Shown piece after piece: positions 9,904-23,345 of a stretch of 64,000 bases of DNA (position 1 is its first letter; every line of letters starts with the position of its first letter). The notes under the pieces were generated by a model, which saw only the letters and a list, made by a program, of their open reading frames with translations, searched no databases and was not told the DNA's origin. The DNA lies in the NCBI GenBank assembly GCA_000711775.1, contig ARYC01000126.1:1-64000 (forward strand), given 5' to 3'. Source of the stretch: Oxytricha trifallax. Taxonomy: Eukaryota > Ciliophora > Spirotrichea > Sporadotrichida > Oxytrichidae. A program made the translations under genes and the position numbers.

Positions 9904-11400
9904 TCACTATTTAAATGACTCAATTTTGTTTAAATTTTTATTTTAAATTTCAGTTTTCTTAAAGGTTGCTATCGTATGTATTTTTCCTTATTTTCCACAC
10001 TTGTCCTTCCAGAACTATTTCATATGTTTAAACGTCATCTTCTTGAGTTCGAATATGTTGAAGTATTCCATTTGCTTACTCAAGTAGATAAGCTCATCCA
10101 TATTTCAGACAATAAAGGACAAAAACCTCTTTAATAAGTAAAATGGCTAAGGTATATTGCCTAAAGTCACAAATGCTAAAGATCATACTTAACTATGTAT
10201 AACTAGTGGCGTCTCTTAAATAAGCTGGATTGAATGGTTTGAAAAATTACAACATGCAACATCAAGACTAAGAGAAACGTCTATTCTGCTTCTGCCTTTA
10301 CTTTAATCATGGTCTTTATATGCACCGTTTGATACGCTGATGCTTTATTTTATAATTTTACGGATTTAATAATCATATTGCAGAAATAGAAAGTGTAGAA
10401 TTGGTGCCCTAATTCTAAATGTTAGTGCTATTCGAATCTTCTTTATCATATGAAGTACTCTTTAGATTTCAAGGCAAGATAGTTACAGCAGGAACTGAAA
10501 TTTTGAGGCTGCTAATTTTTATATAACAAGCTTATGAGTAGTACCCAGACGATATTGCACATCTATAGAATTATCGAATTGACAAAGCCATGGCCTTCTA
10601 AATGTTATCTAAACCATTCAATTTGTGTAATCACAATTTCCTGAAATTCCATCTTGAATTTCTCTTAATTTGAAGAGGAAAGGCCTTGGTGATTTCAGAA
10701 TATTTCGATAGGATTTCTTTTAGTGATAGATCCCTTTCTTCAAGGTTATAGTTGTGTTCATGAGTTTACTTTTCAAGTGTAGAGTCCACTTATATCGTAT
10801 CAAATAGCATCTGCATTTGCTCTCCAATAATTACGAAATCCTCAAATACTACTCCGCAGAGACATTTTACATTGTTACTTAGCAAGGATTGATGCTGACT
10901 GAAGATGTAAAAACAAGGAAATCAATATCTCTATCACAATAACAAACTTAGTATCTTTTTTGTTTGACTGTTATCAATACTAAATTATAGCCTTTCCTTC
11001 ATGCACTTTAAAATACTCAATTCGTCAAAGAGTATTCTAGACAACTGAAACTATCACAGCAACAATCATATCACTTGTAAAGCATGAGAAGTGGTTGTAC
11101 TAGAGTAGGCAATTGCATCACAACTGTACCAGATGGGGCTATAGGTGCACTTTGAATGCTAATAGATCTAGCTTCGCGCAATAGTTTAATTACCACCAGT
11201 AAAAACCAATATCGTAAATATGTTCTTGACATATCTTTGATGTTGATGAGGATCTCGTTATTTGATGAAGCTAGGCGTACATTGCACTTATGGTTTGTTC
11301 AAGAATTTGTTGAATGCTTTATTTTTATTGAGAGAGGTTATCAGCATGAGGGCTCCCATTTGTAAAATTTAGTAATAGAATTCACTAATTATTATTACTC
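9904..11400 (-). pseudogene. Unrecognised coding-like segments, minus strand
   Basis: With TAA/TAG as Gln the minus strand has an ATG-started frame at 10101-9904 (65 residues, beginning MDELIYLSKQMEYF). A second open stretch of about 87 codons lies at 10893-10631 (includes GVVFEDFVIIGEQMQMLFDT and LSLKEILSKYSEITKAF). Shorter stretches occur at about 10590-10490 and 11370-11130. Composition is protein-like and richer in G+C than the surroundings. They do not join into one simple frame. They could be pieces of one gene divided by internal eliminated sequences or a decaying gene. I do not recognise a family. Confidence 0.35.
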
Positions 11401-13690
11401 TTTAATTATAACAATTAAATTATTCAGAGTTTGTTGTATTGAACACAGAATAAAAAACCTAAATATTAATATATTTGAAAACCAAATGATTAAATAAGTA
11501 AAGTATATAGTAAATTCAATAAATATTGTTTGTGTAATTAATTATTTTTGAATTCTTTTATAACAACTTCCTTATTCAAATTGAATTTACTCTTTTATAA
11601 TGATAATAAATTTGAGTCATCATCTACAAAATATTGCAAGTAAAATAACTATTATACAATTATTGCATTGATTATTTAAGCATAATTATTAATATTATTG
11701 TTCATGATATATTTATAAAAGGGATCTAAATAAAAATTAATTTAATTCATGAAAGTTATTTACTTTATAATTTTTAAATTTAAAAATAAATTATACAAAT
11801 AAATAGGAAAAAAATTGATTTTTTTCAATATTTTTTTTTTAAAAAAATTTATGCATAATCATTATTTTTCAAAAGTTATCACTAAAAAAGATTATATAGA
11901 TTAAAAAAAATTATTTTTAAATATAGTCAATTCTTATAAAAATAGTTAATAAATGAAGTTAGTCATTTCAAAATTAAATCTTAAATCATTTTTTAATGTT
12001 TATAATTTAATCATTTTTTGCTGTAAACAATATTAGATTTATAGCTTAAATATAAATTTTATATAATAATTACTTTAAGAGATAAAGAAGAAACATAATT
12101 GAGAAATCTTGATCAAAAGAATGCGATGAATTATATCCTAGCTAGTTTTAACTAGTGTCACCACAGACATTTAGTTAATAATATGAATAAAGTTATCTCA
12201 TTGATTTGTTATTCTAATTAATATATACAATTTTTATCAATTCAAAAATATCATAAATAGCAAACGTTACTTGTTACTATATTTAAGATTACTCTACTAA
12301 TGAATTTGATTTAAAAAATTATACTTAATATTTTATTCTTTATTATTTATAACTTATTACTTACTTTTTAATAGACCCAAGTATTTGTGAATAAATTTCA
12401 ATTAAATCTTGTATAATTATCATTTTTTACTAAATTTAAATTATCATAAATAAGTAAGAGAAAGATAATTTTTAAAATCAAACAAATTACATATATTGGT
12501 AAACTTCAGAATTTCTATTTAACTCATTTTATTTTATTTTTAGTTCTTACTTATATCAGGATTTATAGGTAATTCAAATAATAAAATTATGAAATACGGA
12601 GAATTGAAAAATTTTAGCAAATAAAATATTCTTTAGAATAAACAATATTAAATATACTGTTTAAGTTAATTAAGAGACAAATTTTAAGCAAGTGAGTTTT
12701 AAACTCTCAATTATATAATGAATATAAACCTGCTCTGTATGAGTTGCTAAATCCATTAACAAAAGCATACTTATCTTTCTATGACTTATAGTAAGTGCAG
12801 ACTTTAGACTGAACTCTCAACGTGAAATTTACTATCTCAGTTATTTGCCATGGTCAGTCACCTCAATAAATACCTTTAACATTAATAAAAGAAAATTATT
12901 ATATTTCAAGACTGTTTGAATTCTACTTGATTGATTTCGTATCTCCAGATTTAATTTCAATGCTAAAATTTTACTAACTAACTAACTATATTACAAGTCT
13001 GTAACATTTAAATCGCCTTTGAAGCGCTGTTATATTGAAAACTTATAAGAAATATTTATGATTAAATGCAGAGATTATTATGTTGTCATTAAGTTCAAGC
13101 ACGCGGATAAACCATTTTTTATGTTCAACACATTTGTTTATAAATATTTTTTCGAAAATTAATTTAATAAAGAGGAAGTATGATAAAAATAAAAGTTGAA
13201 ACCATTTCATTTGATTAAATTAAATGAATTTTCAAGATTTGTATGCAATTTAATTCATTCTCGCTATAAAAGTGAAATAAAAAAATTGATTACATGTAAG
13301 AAATAAGTGATATACACAGCTAGTAAGATGTCTTCCAGTTTATTTATGATTTTTTAATACAAAAGAATAATGAGTTAATAAAGCTTATTAAAAGTTAATA
13401 AAAACTCATCCATAGAAATAATTGTAATTAAAAACTTAAGAATTAGTATATTTCTTAACTCATCCATCTATTTTTAAATTATTTACACTTAATGTGAAAT
13501 AAATTATTTTAGTTTATTTATACAATTTTATAATAGATAAAATAAAAATAATTTTTGTATTTGGGAAAAAAAAAACATAAATAATATATTGCAAAGTAAT
13601 TATTTTAAATAATTGAAATTCTTATTTTTCAATAGAAATTGATAATTTAAGGGAAAAATATTAAGTGATAATTATATGAAGAAAAAAAAA
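11401..13690. other. AT-rich DNA without recognisable genes
   Basis: Long AT-rich tract with poly-A and poly-T runs and no motif-bearing frame on either strand. A short TAAC run lies near 12973-12988. Confidence 0.6.
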
Positions 13691-13702
13691 ATTATTAATA
13701 AA

Positions 13703-14760
13703 TCAGATATGTTTCCAGAAGTTATCCCAAGTTGATAAGACTATGTTTCCTTTGAAAGTTTTATAATCAATATTTATGAGAGTGTTTCTTGATTTCATTT
13801 TATCTTCAGTTCTTACTCTTTTAGAATGGTAAGTATCTAATTCTATACAACACAATTCAGGATATAAAAAGATTTCGCCATTTAATCCACCAAAGATAAA
13901 AAATTGAGTTCCTACGATGCATGCACAATGTGAAAAACGTTCTCTTGGTATTGATCCTGTGCAAATTACTTGATACCAGGTCAAGTTCTTCAAGTAAAAA
14001 CACCCAAAATTATCTAAGATTTATTAATAATTTGTTTTCTATGCCGCAAAATCGCATCTACCCCCATAAACAACTAATAGTTTTTGTTCTTCAAAGTAAA
14101 AATTAATATTGAATTATAAATTATTAAATTTTGACCTATCCATGTTTAGTCATAGAATGATTGTATCTAGGAGGAGGAATTTTGCCTAAAGTTCTTATTT
14201 CTTTCCATTCCAATTGTAGTTTACCACATTTTAATACACTAAGTTTATGGGAATCCACTCGTATTTTTGCCACCAAAGAAATATACCCCTTGAATTTTAA
14301 TCTAAAAGTTGGATTTAAAAGATATATTTTTTACATTTTATTATGTCTGAGGTGCAGATATGTCTGATTATCTTAACATGTTAAAACCTGATGTAATTTT
14401 TCTATCTTTCTTATATACAGAGCAAACTAGTGGATAATTAGCGGACCTGGAGAAGGTCCTTTGAATTAAAGACTAAGCCACTCATTATTCTCTAATGAAT
14501 TTAATATAAAAACCGATTCTTACAAAAATTGAATATAATCGGATTCTCAATCATAACTCCTAGACATTTTAATCCTCCATAATAATACAGCTGAATGATC
14601 TTTACTTGCTTCACAAGCCAACTCTCTAAATTTTATTTCTAAATTGAATTTGCTCTCCTCCAAATATTATCATGTTTCCTTTATAAAATAGAGTTGTGTG
14701 GCCAAATAGTTCTACTCTTGTTCCTTTGGTAAGCTAAAGTTTTTGAAAAATAAATGAAAT
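13703..14760 (-). pseudogene. Kelch-repeat protein gene, fragmented
   Basis: Minus-strand pieces carry kelch blade motifs in consistent order. These are GHTTLFYKGNMIIFGGE (about 14705-14652), LYYYGGLK (about 14590), GPSPGPL (about 14450), GVYFFGGK (about 14285), LEWKEIRTLGKIPPPRYNHS (about 14205-14145), LLVVYGGR (about 14080), and RERFSHC...FFIFGGLNG (about 13950-13870). The last open piece, 14095-13703, is 130 codons. Kelch propellers are protein-interaction modules; no partner domain is certain. Consecutive blades are separated by frame changes and by AT-rich inserts of about 40-150 bp, for example between NHSMTKHG and EEQKLLVVYGGR. The inserts could be eliminated sequences of a real germline gene or simple decay. 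The 130-codon end piece looks well preserved. The minus-strand segment at 15641-16700 may be its upstream part. Confidence 0.6.
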
Positions 14761-15640
14761 TAAATGTTTAATGAAGAATTTGAATATAATGGACTAAAAA
14801 GTAATTAAGACAAGCAAGAATGAATAAGATCATTAATGAGTTTTAGTTATTCTAAGATAAGATATATGTATGCATTATTTATCAATAAGCCCAAGATATT
14901 TTGACTTTCTTCAAATGTCTTATACCTTTAAAATTGAGACTTAAATAGCTCAAAACATTATAAACATTGCCTCCTCGAACATCCAAAGTCTTATAAGCCC
15001 ATTCTGAAATCAGGCTTATTAGCCTTCATTGATTTCCCATTATGTAATTTCTAAATTATGATAATTTATTATTATATATTATTTTTAACTATAATAGTAA
15101 TAAAGTTATTGATTATTTGATTTCTCTTAAAAGAATTCATTTTATAGTAGTCCATATTTTATTTATAGTAATATTAATTAATTAAATCAAAATTTTTATT
15201 AAATTAATTAAGTTTATCAGGTAAATGGGGCTAAAGAAGAGAGCTAATAAGCTCTGATTAAGAATGGCTTATTTGCTATTTGAGGCTCGAACTGGACGAA
15301 ATTGCATCGTCTTGAGCTGATTTATCATCAAAATTGAAGATATAGGTATAAAGATGGAAGTCAGAATATCTTAAAAAGATTCATTTACAGACCATCCGGA
15401 TAATGTTAAAACAATTAGCATTGTAGATGCAAGTGCTCATATATTCTTAATTCTGTTTATTGCTCTATCAATCATAATATAAAAATTCTTAATTGCATTT
15501 AAAATTTCACTTACTTTTCAAAGATTTTAGCTTAACAGGTATATAAAACCATTAACCTTTACTATTATCAATATATTGCAAATCTTATAAGGCTACTTTA
15601 TTAAAACCGCCAAACACTAAAGCTTTAATTTAGCAGTGAA
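14761..15640. other. Mostly non-coding, with weak coding-like patches
   Basis: A minus-strand stretch at about 15000-14880 (EWAYKTLDVRGGNVYNVLSY) reads like another degraded kelch-type patch. The rest shows no motif. Confidence 0.3.
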
Positions 15641-16700
15641 CTAAAGATACTTCTGATCTAACACAAGGTTTCCAGCTTCGTTTTCTTTAATAGTCCAGTG
15701 ACATTTGAAATTTTCAAGAGCTTTAGTATCTATTTTGCCTGAAGCTGGGTTTCCTATTTCATTTGTAACTTTCCTTACCTTTTTTTTATTGTCCTTAATT
15801 TCTTTAATTTTTGAAACTGTAACACCCACTTCTCTTTCTTATGAAATAGTTCTGGATTTCTAGTAGTCATTACAGTCGACGGGATATTACCATCATTTAA
15901 AGCGTTTGCTAATTAACTTTTTAACTTTGAACTCAAATTTGATTTTGCTTATTCTCTGACTGAAGTTTTATTAATTTACAACTGATTTTAATCTTCGGTA
16001 GGTAAAATAAATATTTAAGAAAATAAAATATTTCTATTTATGAAGAATATCTTCCTGTAATAAAGCTAAGATGTTGCTTGACTTTTGGCATTTTTGATTC
16101 AACCATAAACCACCAGTTTACTCTTTAATGAATGAATCAAGTTTATGTTTGTAACTGACATTCATTTCAGTTTCCACATCTCTCTGAATTTTTTATTATT
16201 ATCTTGAACCATGCAACTTTCCATCATAGATTTACATACTATATATTATGCTAAGAAATTTGATACTCTTGAGCTGTTCTTATATTTCTCCAGTTTCTTT
16301 TTATGTTTTTATTTATCAAAGCATCGGTAACGAAATTTCATGATAAGTAGACTCTAGTTCGAGTGTTTTCAAGCATGATATTGATTTTATTTTTTTCAAT
16401 CTTTCATCAGCTTTCAAAGAAAGTTATACTAAAGATCTAGTGGGACTTATGTAAGCTGTAGAGTAAAATTATGATAAAGTTTGAGTTGGATCAAAAACTT
16501 AAAAGTTAAACTATTGCTGATGTTATTACTCTCCATTTAAAGTGGACTTAGTAGCTATGATGACATTTATAGAATAAGAGAACTTTGCGCATTTGATCAT
16601 TTATTAGAATTCTAATAACTTTTATTTGTAAGGTCCATATTTATTTTACTTTTGTCAAGTGTCTGCAGAAATCTCCCTCCTTTATAGGTTTCAGACATAA
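15641..16700 (-). pseudogene. Unrecognised charged protein gene, fragmented
   Basis: In the ciliate code the minus strand has several lysine/glutamine-rich pieces. About 16360-16180 includes KLEKYKNSSRVSNFLAQYIV, and about 16180-16040 includes MNVSYKHKLDSFIKEQ. About 15995-15830 includes AKSNLSSKLKSQLANALNDG and MTTRNPELFHKKEK. 15829-15641 starts MGVTVSKIKEIKDNKKKVRK and contains FKCHWTIKENEAGNLVLDQ. Neighbouring pieces are in different frames. It lies upstream of, and on the same strand as, the kelch pieces, so the two may be one broken gene with a coiled-coil-like front and a kelch back half. No domain is certain. Confidence 0.4.
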
Positions 16701-17400
16701 GCCATTTTTATGATGGAGTTTATGACTGGTTTTGCGTCATGAATGAATTCTTAAGAAATGAATTTGTCTTTTGATTTATATTTATGCTCCTATCTTATAT
16801 TTTAATTACATTTCGAAAAAATATATTAATCAATAAATATTTATTGATCGTTGAATAAAAAATAATAATTAAATAATATAATCGTTATGAGCATTAATAA
16901 TTTTGCTGATGCAAAGCAGCTCTTTGAAAGTTGTATTATTTGAAGCAAAGTAATATTTATTATATTTTATTAAATTTAATAGGATGGTTTGGTGTATAAC
17001 CAAAAACTCTACCTTTCAGAATTAAATCAAAATCAAGCTTATAGATATTATTTTTCAGAAATACTCTAATTCAACATAAACTTAAGATAGTCTCAAGAAA
17101 ATGATTAAGATTTGATAAAAAGCATATAGTAAGCGATGAGGTTCATTGATGAGCTAGAACCACTTCTATTTAAAATAGTATGACTCCATGAATCTTAAAA
17201 AACAATTCAAGATTACTATTCCATAACCTAAATACAGGGAGATAGTCAGTTCTAAGCTAAACTCGTGATCACTTGATTCATGATAATTATATAAATCATA
17301 TTGAACTTAATCATGATGATAGTATAATAAAACAATTATTTAACAGTAATTTAAAAAGCAAAGCTAAGTTTTAAATAAGCAAGCTTACATCAATTAAAAA
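16701..17400. other. AT-rich DNA without recognisable genes
   Basis: No convincing frame or repeat was seen. Confidence 0.5.
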
Positions 17401-18931
17401 CTACCCCGAAATTTAAAAAATAATAAAAGAAATAGAATCATATTGGTCATTACCTTTTTGACTAATAGAACGTGAAGAGAGTGTATATTTATTTAAGGAT
17501 ACTACACCATAACAAAAATATAAAGTAAAGTCTCAAACACCTAGAATGTATCGGAATAACACATCGACGTATTTAACTCTTCGGACAAATTTGTTAATTC
17601 TGATTCAACAACAACTGCACATAATTCGATTGAAAGATCAAAATTGAAGCAACTAACTTTTCGTTATCAAGATAGAAGGAACTGATAAGAATCAATAACA
17701 AAATCAAGATTTTCAAAATCTAATTAACTTTAAGTTAAATAAAGATCAATATCTGCAGAATTTCTAGAAGATTACAGCTTAATGTATGAGAAATAAAGTC
17801 CCTTTGGTGATGTAAAAATAAAAGAGAAAATTATAAGTTATAATAATAAAAGATATGTCTTAAAGAGAATATTTTGATGGTTCAAGTTTAATTTGGTCTA
17901 TAACAACCAAGTAAAACTAAAGCTAATCAGACTGATATCAAACATAGAGTAAATGAGATTTTGAATCTTAAAAGTAAGACAATTAATTCCATTAAATAAT
18001 TAATATTAATATAGATGGAATGATATAATCAACTTAATACAAATAAAGAAAGTCAATAAAAAAAGCAAAATATCATTGAAAAGCTGAAAGTAAAATTCCT
18101 TGACTTAAAGAATTTAAAATCAAAAGTCTTGAAGTGTTAGAATTAGTAAATCAATATATTTTCAAATCAAAGTTTAATTATTGAAAAATATTCAAATACA
18201 TATAAGACAAAATTTTGTTAAATAAAAATAAATTTTTCCTTAATTCAAATAATTATCATACGTTTATTATTTATTCATTAAGCAAAGATAATCTTCATCT
18301 ATCTATGACTGAATTTGATCTCAATAAAATCAAGAGTTTAAATATTTTTACTATTTAGTTAATATTTTCATTTAAAATTAATATAAATTTTGAACTTACA
18401 CCTATTCTTGTATTGATGGAAAAGATAATTTGTAAAGATAAGAATTATGAAGATGTTGAATTTTAATGAAGAGATTAAATTAATAAAAAGGCAAAATACA
18501 CCAAGAAATCTCTTAATTAAAATAGAATCCCTGTGAACAAAATATTTTTGCTAAACTAATTGGCAATAAGTTTTAAGAAACATCGTAAAATTATAAAATT
18601 TATGAAAATCTAGTATAAAAAACATCATTCTTTAATTTAAGCTACAAATTAAATCTTTAAGACTGTAACGACAATTCAGATACTCAGCATAATTAAATAA
18701 TTCTTCATATTATTAAAGAAGTTAAAGGATAACGGGATGTTTTATTAGAGCTTCAAATATTCAGTAGAGGTTAACAAACTAAAATAAATTGAAAAAGCAT
18801 AGGTAAAGAGTAGTAAATTTATAAATAAATAACCAAATTCGCTCAAAGAATACCAATCAATATCAGCTAAATAATATTTAGTAAGTTCTCATAGCTCAGG
18901 CAGTCAAAAATTCTAACAGGCATATTCCTTT
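17401..18931 (+). pseudogene. Unrecognised lysine/glutamine-rich coding-like segments
   Basis: Plus-strand stretches read as protein only with TAA/TAG as Gln. Near 17600-17690 is SSDKFVNSDSTTTAHNSIER. Near 17755-17875 is EFLEDYSLMYEKQSPFGDVK followed by YNNKRYVLKRI, which faintly recalls a kinase N-lobe. Near 17890-18140 is a coiled-coil-like run (KHRVNEILNLKSKTINSIKQ). Near 18410-18500 is KDKNYEDVEFQQRD. They are separated by frame changes and AT-rich DNA. This may be one relic gene or an interrupted germline gene. The kinase resemblance is too weak to name. Confidence 0.35.
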
Positions 18932-19399
18932 ATGATAGATGAAAGTCTTAATAGTATCTCTCCATTTTCGATCGGTTAGAAGTGCTCTAATTCTAGTAAA
19001 TATAAAAATGCCTAGGTTGAAAAGAACTTTAAACGCAAATAAAATATTGATATCAATCATACAATTTACCAAATCTAATCTTGTTCTTTACTCTGGTAAA
19101 TCTTTTCTCTTAAGTCCCCTATGACTATAGCTTCAACAAATGATTCATTCTCAAAGTTATAAATATCAATGGTTTTGAGAAAAAAAAAAGACTCTATAAC
19201 GTTCCCCTATAAATGGCAAACCAAATCTATCAAAAGGGTATTTAGTTTAAATTAAATAATAAATTAAAGAGAGAGAAACATTCAGCTTAAAACAAATAAT
19301 AAGAACCTAAGACTTACATAAAATTTCTAATTAGATTCTAACTCTTTTATTTTTTTAGTAAAGATGTTCACAATAATCATCAATTTTCATTTGATTTGA
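18932..19399 (+). CDS. Hypothetical protein, 155 codons (ciliate code)
   Basis: ATG at 18932 opens a frame to TGA at 19397 that contains many TAA/TAG codons read as Gln. The first half (MIDESLNSISPFSIGQKCSN, KNAQVEKNFKRKQNIDINHT) has soluble, charged composition and looks genuine. The last third becomes AT-driven and may not be coding. No family is recognised. It follows the coding-like pieces at 17401-18931 on the same strand and may be their 3' part. Confidence 0.35.
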
Positions 19400-20299
19400 T
19401 TAATGAGCATGACAAATAATTTTCCAAGCTAGCATAAGAAAGCAAATTATTATCTTAAATTTGTCTTGATTTGCAATTAATTATATCAATTCAACAAAAA
19501 TCTATGTAATTATTTAAACAATTTTAGTTCCTATATATAAAAATTATCATTAAAATGTGATTTAGTGAGAGACAGACTAGTTTTATTTTAAAAAATCTAT
19601 TTAAATAGGAACACATTTTCTCTTTCACTAAAATTTACACCAAATTATTATAAAATTGGTTCCTTTTAAAAATTATAAAGTAGTGTAACTGGAAAAAATT
19701 TGGAATTTAAAATTTAATTTAAATATTTAGAATAAGAAAGTTTGAATTAAGCTTGGTCTCCGTTTATAATATAATAATATACAAAGTAGAACTCTAAATC
19801 CACTTACTGAAATCCGTCCACTCCCTTTTTATGCTGCATCATTATTATTTTAATTATTTTATTATGAGTTGGTGAAGTCTGGGCTACTACCGCCCTTCAT
19901 ATTATTTTTATTATTCAAGATTAATAAAAATACTTTATAAGATTTGAGTTAAGACTTCTTAAATATTTGATTTGATCTCTGGAAACTATAGCCTGCATCT
20001 ATTAGATCTAATAGTTTTCTTTAAATTAATTAATCAATCGTTTCCCCTCCTTTAGCTGCTCCTAAGGGATCATTATCGATGTTCTTTATTTGCAGGGGGA
20101 ATTTTTAGAAGGAGGATTAATTTACCAAACATTTGCTGCAATAATAATTTAAATAATTAAATTACGAAGAGTGAAAATTCTTGTAAATCGATAGCCAATA
20201 TTTAAATATTGCTGAAACTACACAATCTGGACATACGTAGTCCAAGTGATGAGACGGGGACGGGAGCATCTCCATCGATTTGAATGCAGACAAGAGTAG
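19400..20299. other. Non-coding AT-rich DNA
   Basis: No gene was seen. An imperfect inverted pair lies near 19560-19632 (GATTTAGTGAGAGA against TCTTTCACTAAAAT). A slightly G+C-richer patch at 20040-20125 has no recognisable content. Confidence 0.5.
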
Positions 20300-23200
20300 A
20301 AAATGCCAAAAAATCCTCTAAAGAGAGTAAATAAGTCTATTAAGACTCCCAGAAATTATTTAAGACTTAATTAAGACCTTTAAAGTCTTTTAAGTAATAT
20401 TTAAAATTAAATTTAAAATCTAATTAGCTGCAAATGCAGATTCAAAACAGAAACCAACAAAGGAATTAAGTTCCAACGAATTACTATCTGAGAGAAACTT
20501 AATTATGTCAAATTACTTTGATTTATATGGGTTTAAACTCAAAGAAGAGCTTAATGACGAGGAGTAGAATAGAGAAATCAGGTTAGTGATGCACTGGGCA
20601 TCTAAAGCTTCTCACCTCTGATTAGGAAGAAGAGCAAAATACGAATTTGCAGAGTACCTTCAGCTTGTCGATAGGTCAAAGTTACTCCTACCTGATAATA
20701 ACTTTGACATTAATAAAATTTTGTAACTTGATGAGATCAAGCCTCTTATTGGATCGAAGGACAAAACGAAGTTTGGGAACAAGTTAATCTTAAACAGGAC
20801 AACATAACTGCACTCTAAATCAGTAAGAAATGTTCATATCTCTGGCATACAGTAAGTTTAAAAGCTTGGCGACTTAGATTGTAGTATAAGATCCACTGAA
20901 GCGATCTAAGGCTAGTTCGATCCCATAAACTCCCAAGTGAATTATGGGGCTAAAAACAAAACATCAAGTTAGATTAGGGAGTACATTATTATATAGCCAA
21001 ATCTGAGGCAAGAGTTTATTGAATGAATTTTCAAGATAAACAGCTAGAGCTTGTTCGAATTTTTGCACAACCTCAAAACAGCTTGCTCTAAAAATCATTA
21101 TATAGATATGTTTAGAATAATCTATGAGATGAACAGCTCTTGTGGCGATAACATTCATGTAAAGACGAGGCTCTTTGTTTATTCGCTGCTTGACTACAAC
21201 AACGAGGTCATTACTATTGATGAAGAGCTTTTGAAAAGTTCAATGATTCTTCTTGCTCAACGGCCAAATACTTAACAAGCGCTTGGCCTTTCAAACTACA
21301 TTTTCTTGAATGAGGCTGAATGTATAGCTAAATTTCATGATGAATTGTCTAAGCTTTATAAAAAATAACATTGGAATAATAGCTCTAATGATAAGCACCT
21401 TTAAATAGTTTAATATTGACATTTAAGCTGTGAGATTGCTTCCTAACACCTTACTTTGTCTAAATAAACCATTGATTCAAATGCTCAAAGAGGATTCAGG
21501 GTTGCGTTTGATTCGACACGTGCCTTTTATTGTTGTTGGGACTTAATATAAATATGTGTCTTTGTGTCCTCTACATCATATTATAACCTAAACAACTTCA
21601 TCCGTACAATCAATGAAATTTTCATTTAGAAGAGGGACTTTCTCGACTAAGAAGACTTCACGCTCTTCCTGAAACAGCTCTATCATGAGCTAAAGAAAAG
21701 TAATCAGTTAAAATAGTAGAAAAATTGTGAATATGCAAATTTTTAAATATTCGAAATTACGAAAGAGAGAGTAAATGATAATTTTTATAATTATTTTTTA
21801 GAAATATTGAGAATTATTTATTATTATAATTATTATTGGTACTAAGTAGAAAAAAATATATAATTTTACTACTTGGTCTCATTTATTTAACATATAATTT
21901 AATTATTAATAAAATCTATAATATTTTTAAAAATTCTTTTTTTTTATATAAAATCGTTTTGTTATTTAAATTATTACATTTATTCAAATAAATTGCAATG
22001 TGTAAATTAATAAAATATTTCTTCTATAAATAACAAATCTTAAAACTTTTAGTTTTATATTATAAACTTTCATAGTATATTCATAAGTATCAATAATTGC
22101 AAAAATTTAATTATCACTTATAACAAAATTTAATTTAAAGAGTAAAAAAACAAATACTTTTAAATAGTCTTATTCTATTAAATACTATGTTGAAACTACT
22201 AATAAGTTTAAGTTTAAATATCTTACATTATGATTAGAAATAATTTACTAATATTCTACTTGACTTTTATATAAATTTTCAAATACTTAACTTAAGTAAT
22301 GCTTGAAAAGTTACTTAATTTAATTATATATCTTTGATGTATTTGCAGTTTTATATATTTCGAATTTTGCCACTATTTTAACTGGATCTTCTATGGGTAA
22401 GAAAGCTCGATGAGATATCGGAGTTGGCCAAGAATCTGTCATTCATTTAGCAAGAGAGAGGCGTTAGGAATAGGAGAGATATTTTTTACGATTGTATAAA
22501 GGCTTACTTACATCAATTAGCTTGCTTCTACAAATTCCAAATAAGACCAGTGACTTGAGCGATTAAGAGCAGAGGAAAATAATATCAATATTTTGATAAG
22601 TGAACAACCAGGATGAAAGAGTGGACAAATTTTGCCAACAGTTTAACATAAAGGCGTTGGGGGACACATCCATGCTAAAGTAGTTAGAAGCACAGTTGGG
22701 TTAACAAACTTAAAAATTCAAAAACTATGCATAAACTTTATATAAAACACCCAAGCTGATTATAATTTCAAAAATTTCGGAGTAGGAAACGGAAAAACGC
22801 TGCTCTGTAGTTCTCTAGCAATTATGCATGCTCTATATGATGAGGGACCAGTATTCATCATTGGTAAATTGAGCATGTTGTGCTAAGGGAAGAAAAATTT
22901 TATTAATCTCTAATCACCAAGTTCTATAAAAACGTTAATATAAATAAGTTTAAAATAAAGTAGGTTTGTATTACTTTACTCAATAGAGCTTAGAAGCATT
23001 GATTGGTTAAGAGGGGTGTGATTAGGCTTAGAGGCAATCTCTATTCATTATTGACGAGTATGATTGGATACTTTTTTATGGAAAAGTAAAGAGTATGGCA
23101 AAATCATAGAGCTTTTCACTAGAGTTAAGAGTTTTATTGGCTTTACAGGCTCATAAATCTCTTTGAATGAGGCGCAATGCCTTCAACTCGCCGTCTATGT

Positions 23201-23345
23201 CCGAGAGATTTAATTCCTCAGGTTAAACTCTATTCTTGGAGACAAAAGGATCAAGCTACACCAAGAACTCATCTCAACAAATCAAGCTGAGTATTGCAAA
23301 AAGCTTTCAGAGATATGCTAAGACTATTGTAAATTGACCCAAGTA
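20300..23345 (+). pseudogene. P-loop ATPase / helicase-like gene, fragmented
   Basis: Plus-strand pieces in the ciliate code form a series. About 20303-20460 starts MPKNPLKRVNKS. About 20460-21020 includes NELLSERNLIMSNYFDLYGF. 21050-21414 includes FVYSLLDYNNEVITIDEELL. About 21410-21750 includes GFRVAFDSTRAFYCCW and KQLYHELKKSNQ. About 22430-22700 includes QFNIKALGDTSMLKQLEAQL. About 22765-22930 carries a Walker A motif, GVGNGKTLLCSSLAIMHAL (GKT at 22801-22809). About 22970-23110 carries a Walker B-like LFIIDEYDWILF (23038-23073). About 23110-23340 carries FIGFTGS (near 23130-23152). Walker A, DExD and TGS in this order suggest a superfamily 2 or SecA-like motor. The pieces are in different frames, and 21780-22380 is AT-rich with no coding sense. 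It is either a decayed gene or a germline gene split by eliminated sequences. Confidence 0.5.

Noticed and set aside
11130-11370. Possible kinesin-motor relic on the minus strand (CQEHIYDI-like patch)
   Set aside because: Only a few residues resemble a kinesin; no P-loop, switch or NxxSSRSH motif was found.
13921-14367. Two short plus-strand frames
   Set aside because: Antisense to the kelch-repeat pieces on the minus strand.
17755-17875. Protein kinase N-lobe relic
   Set aside because: Only a loose FGDV...YVLKRI resemblance; no catalytic loop or DFG downstream.
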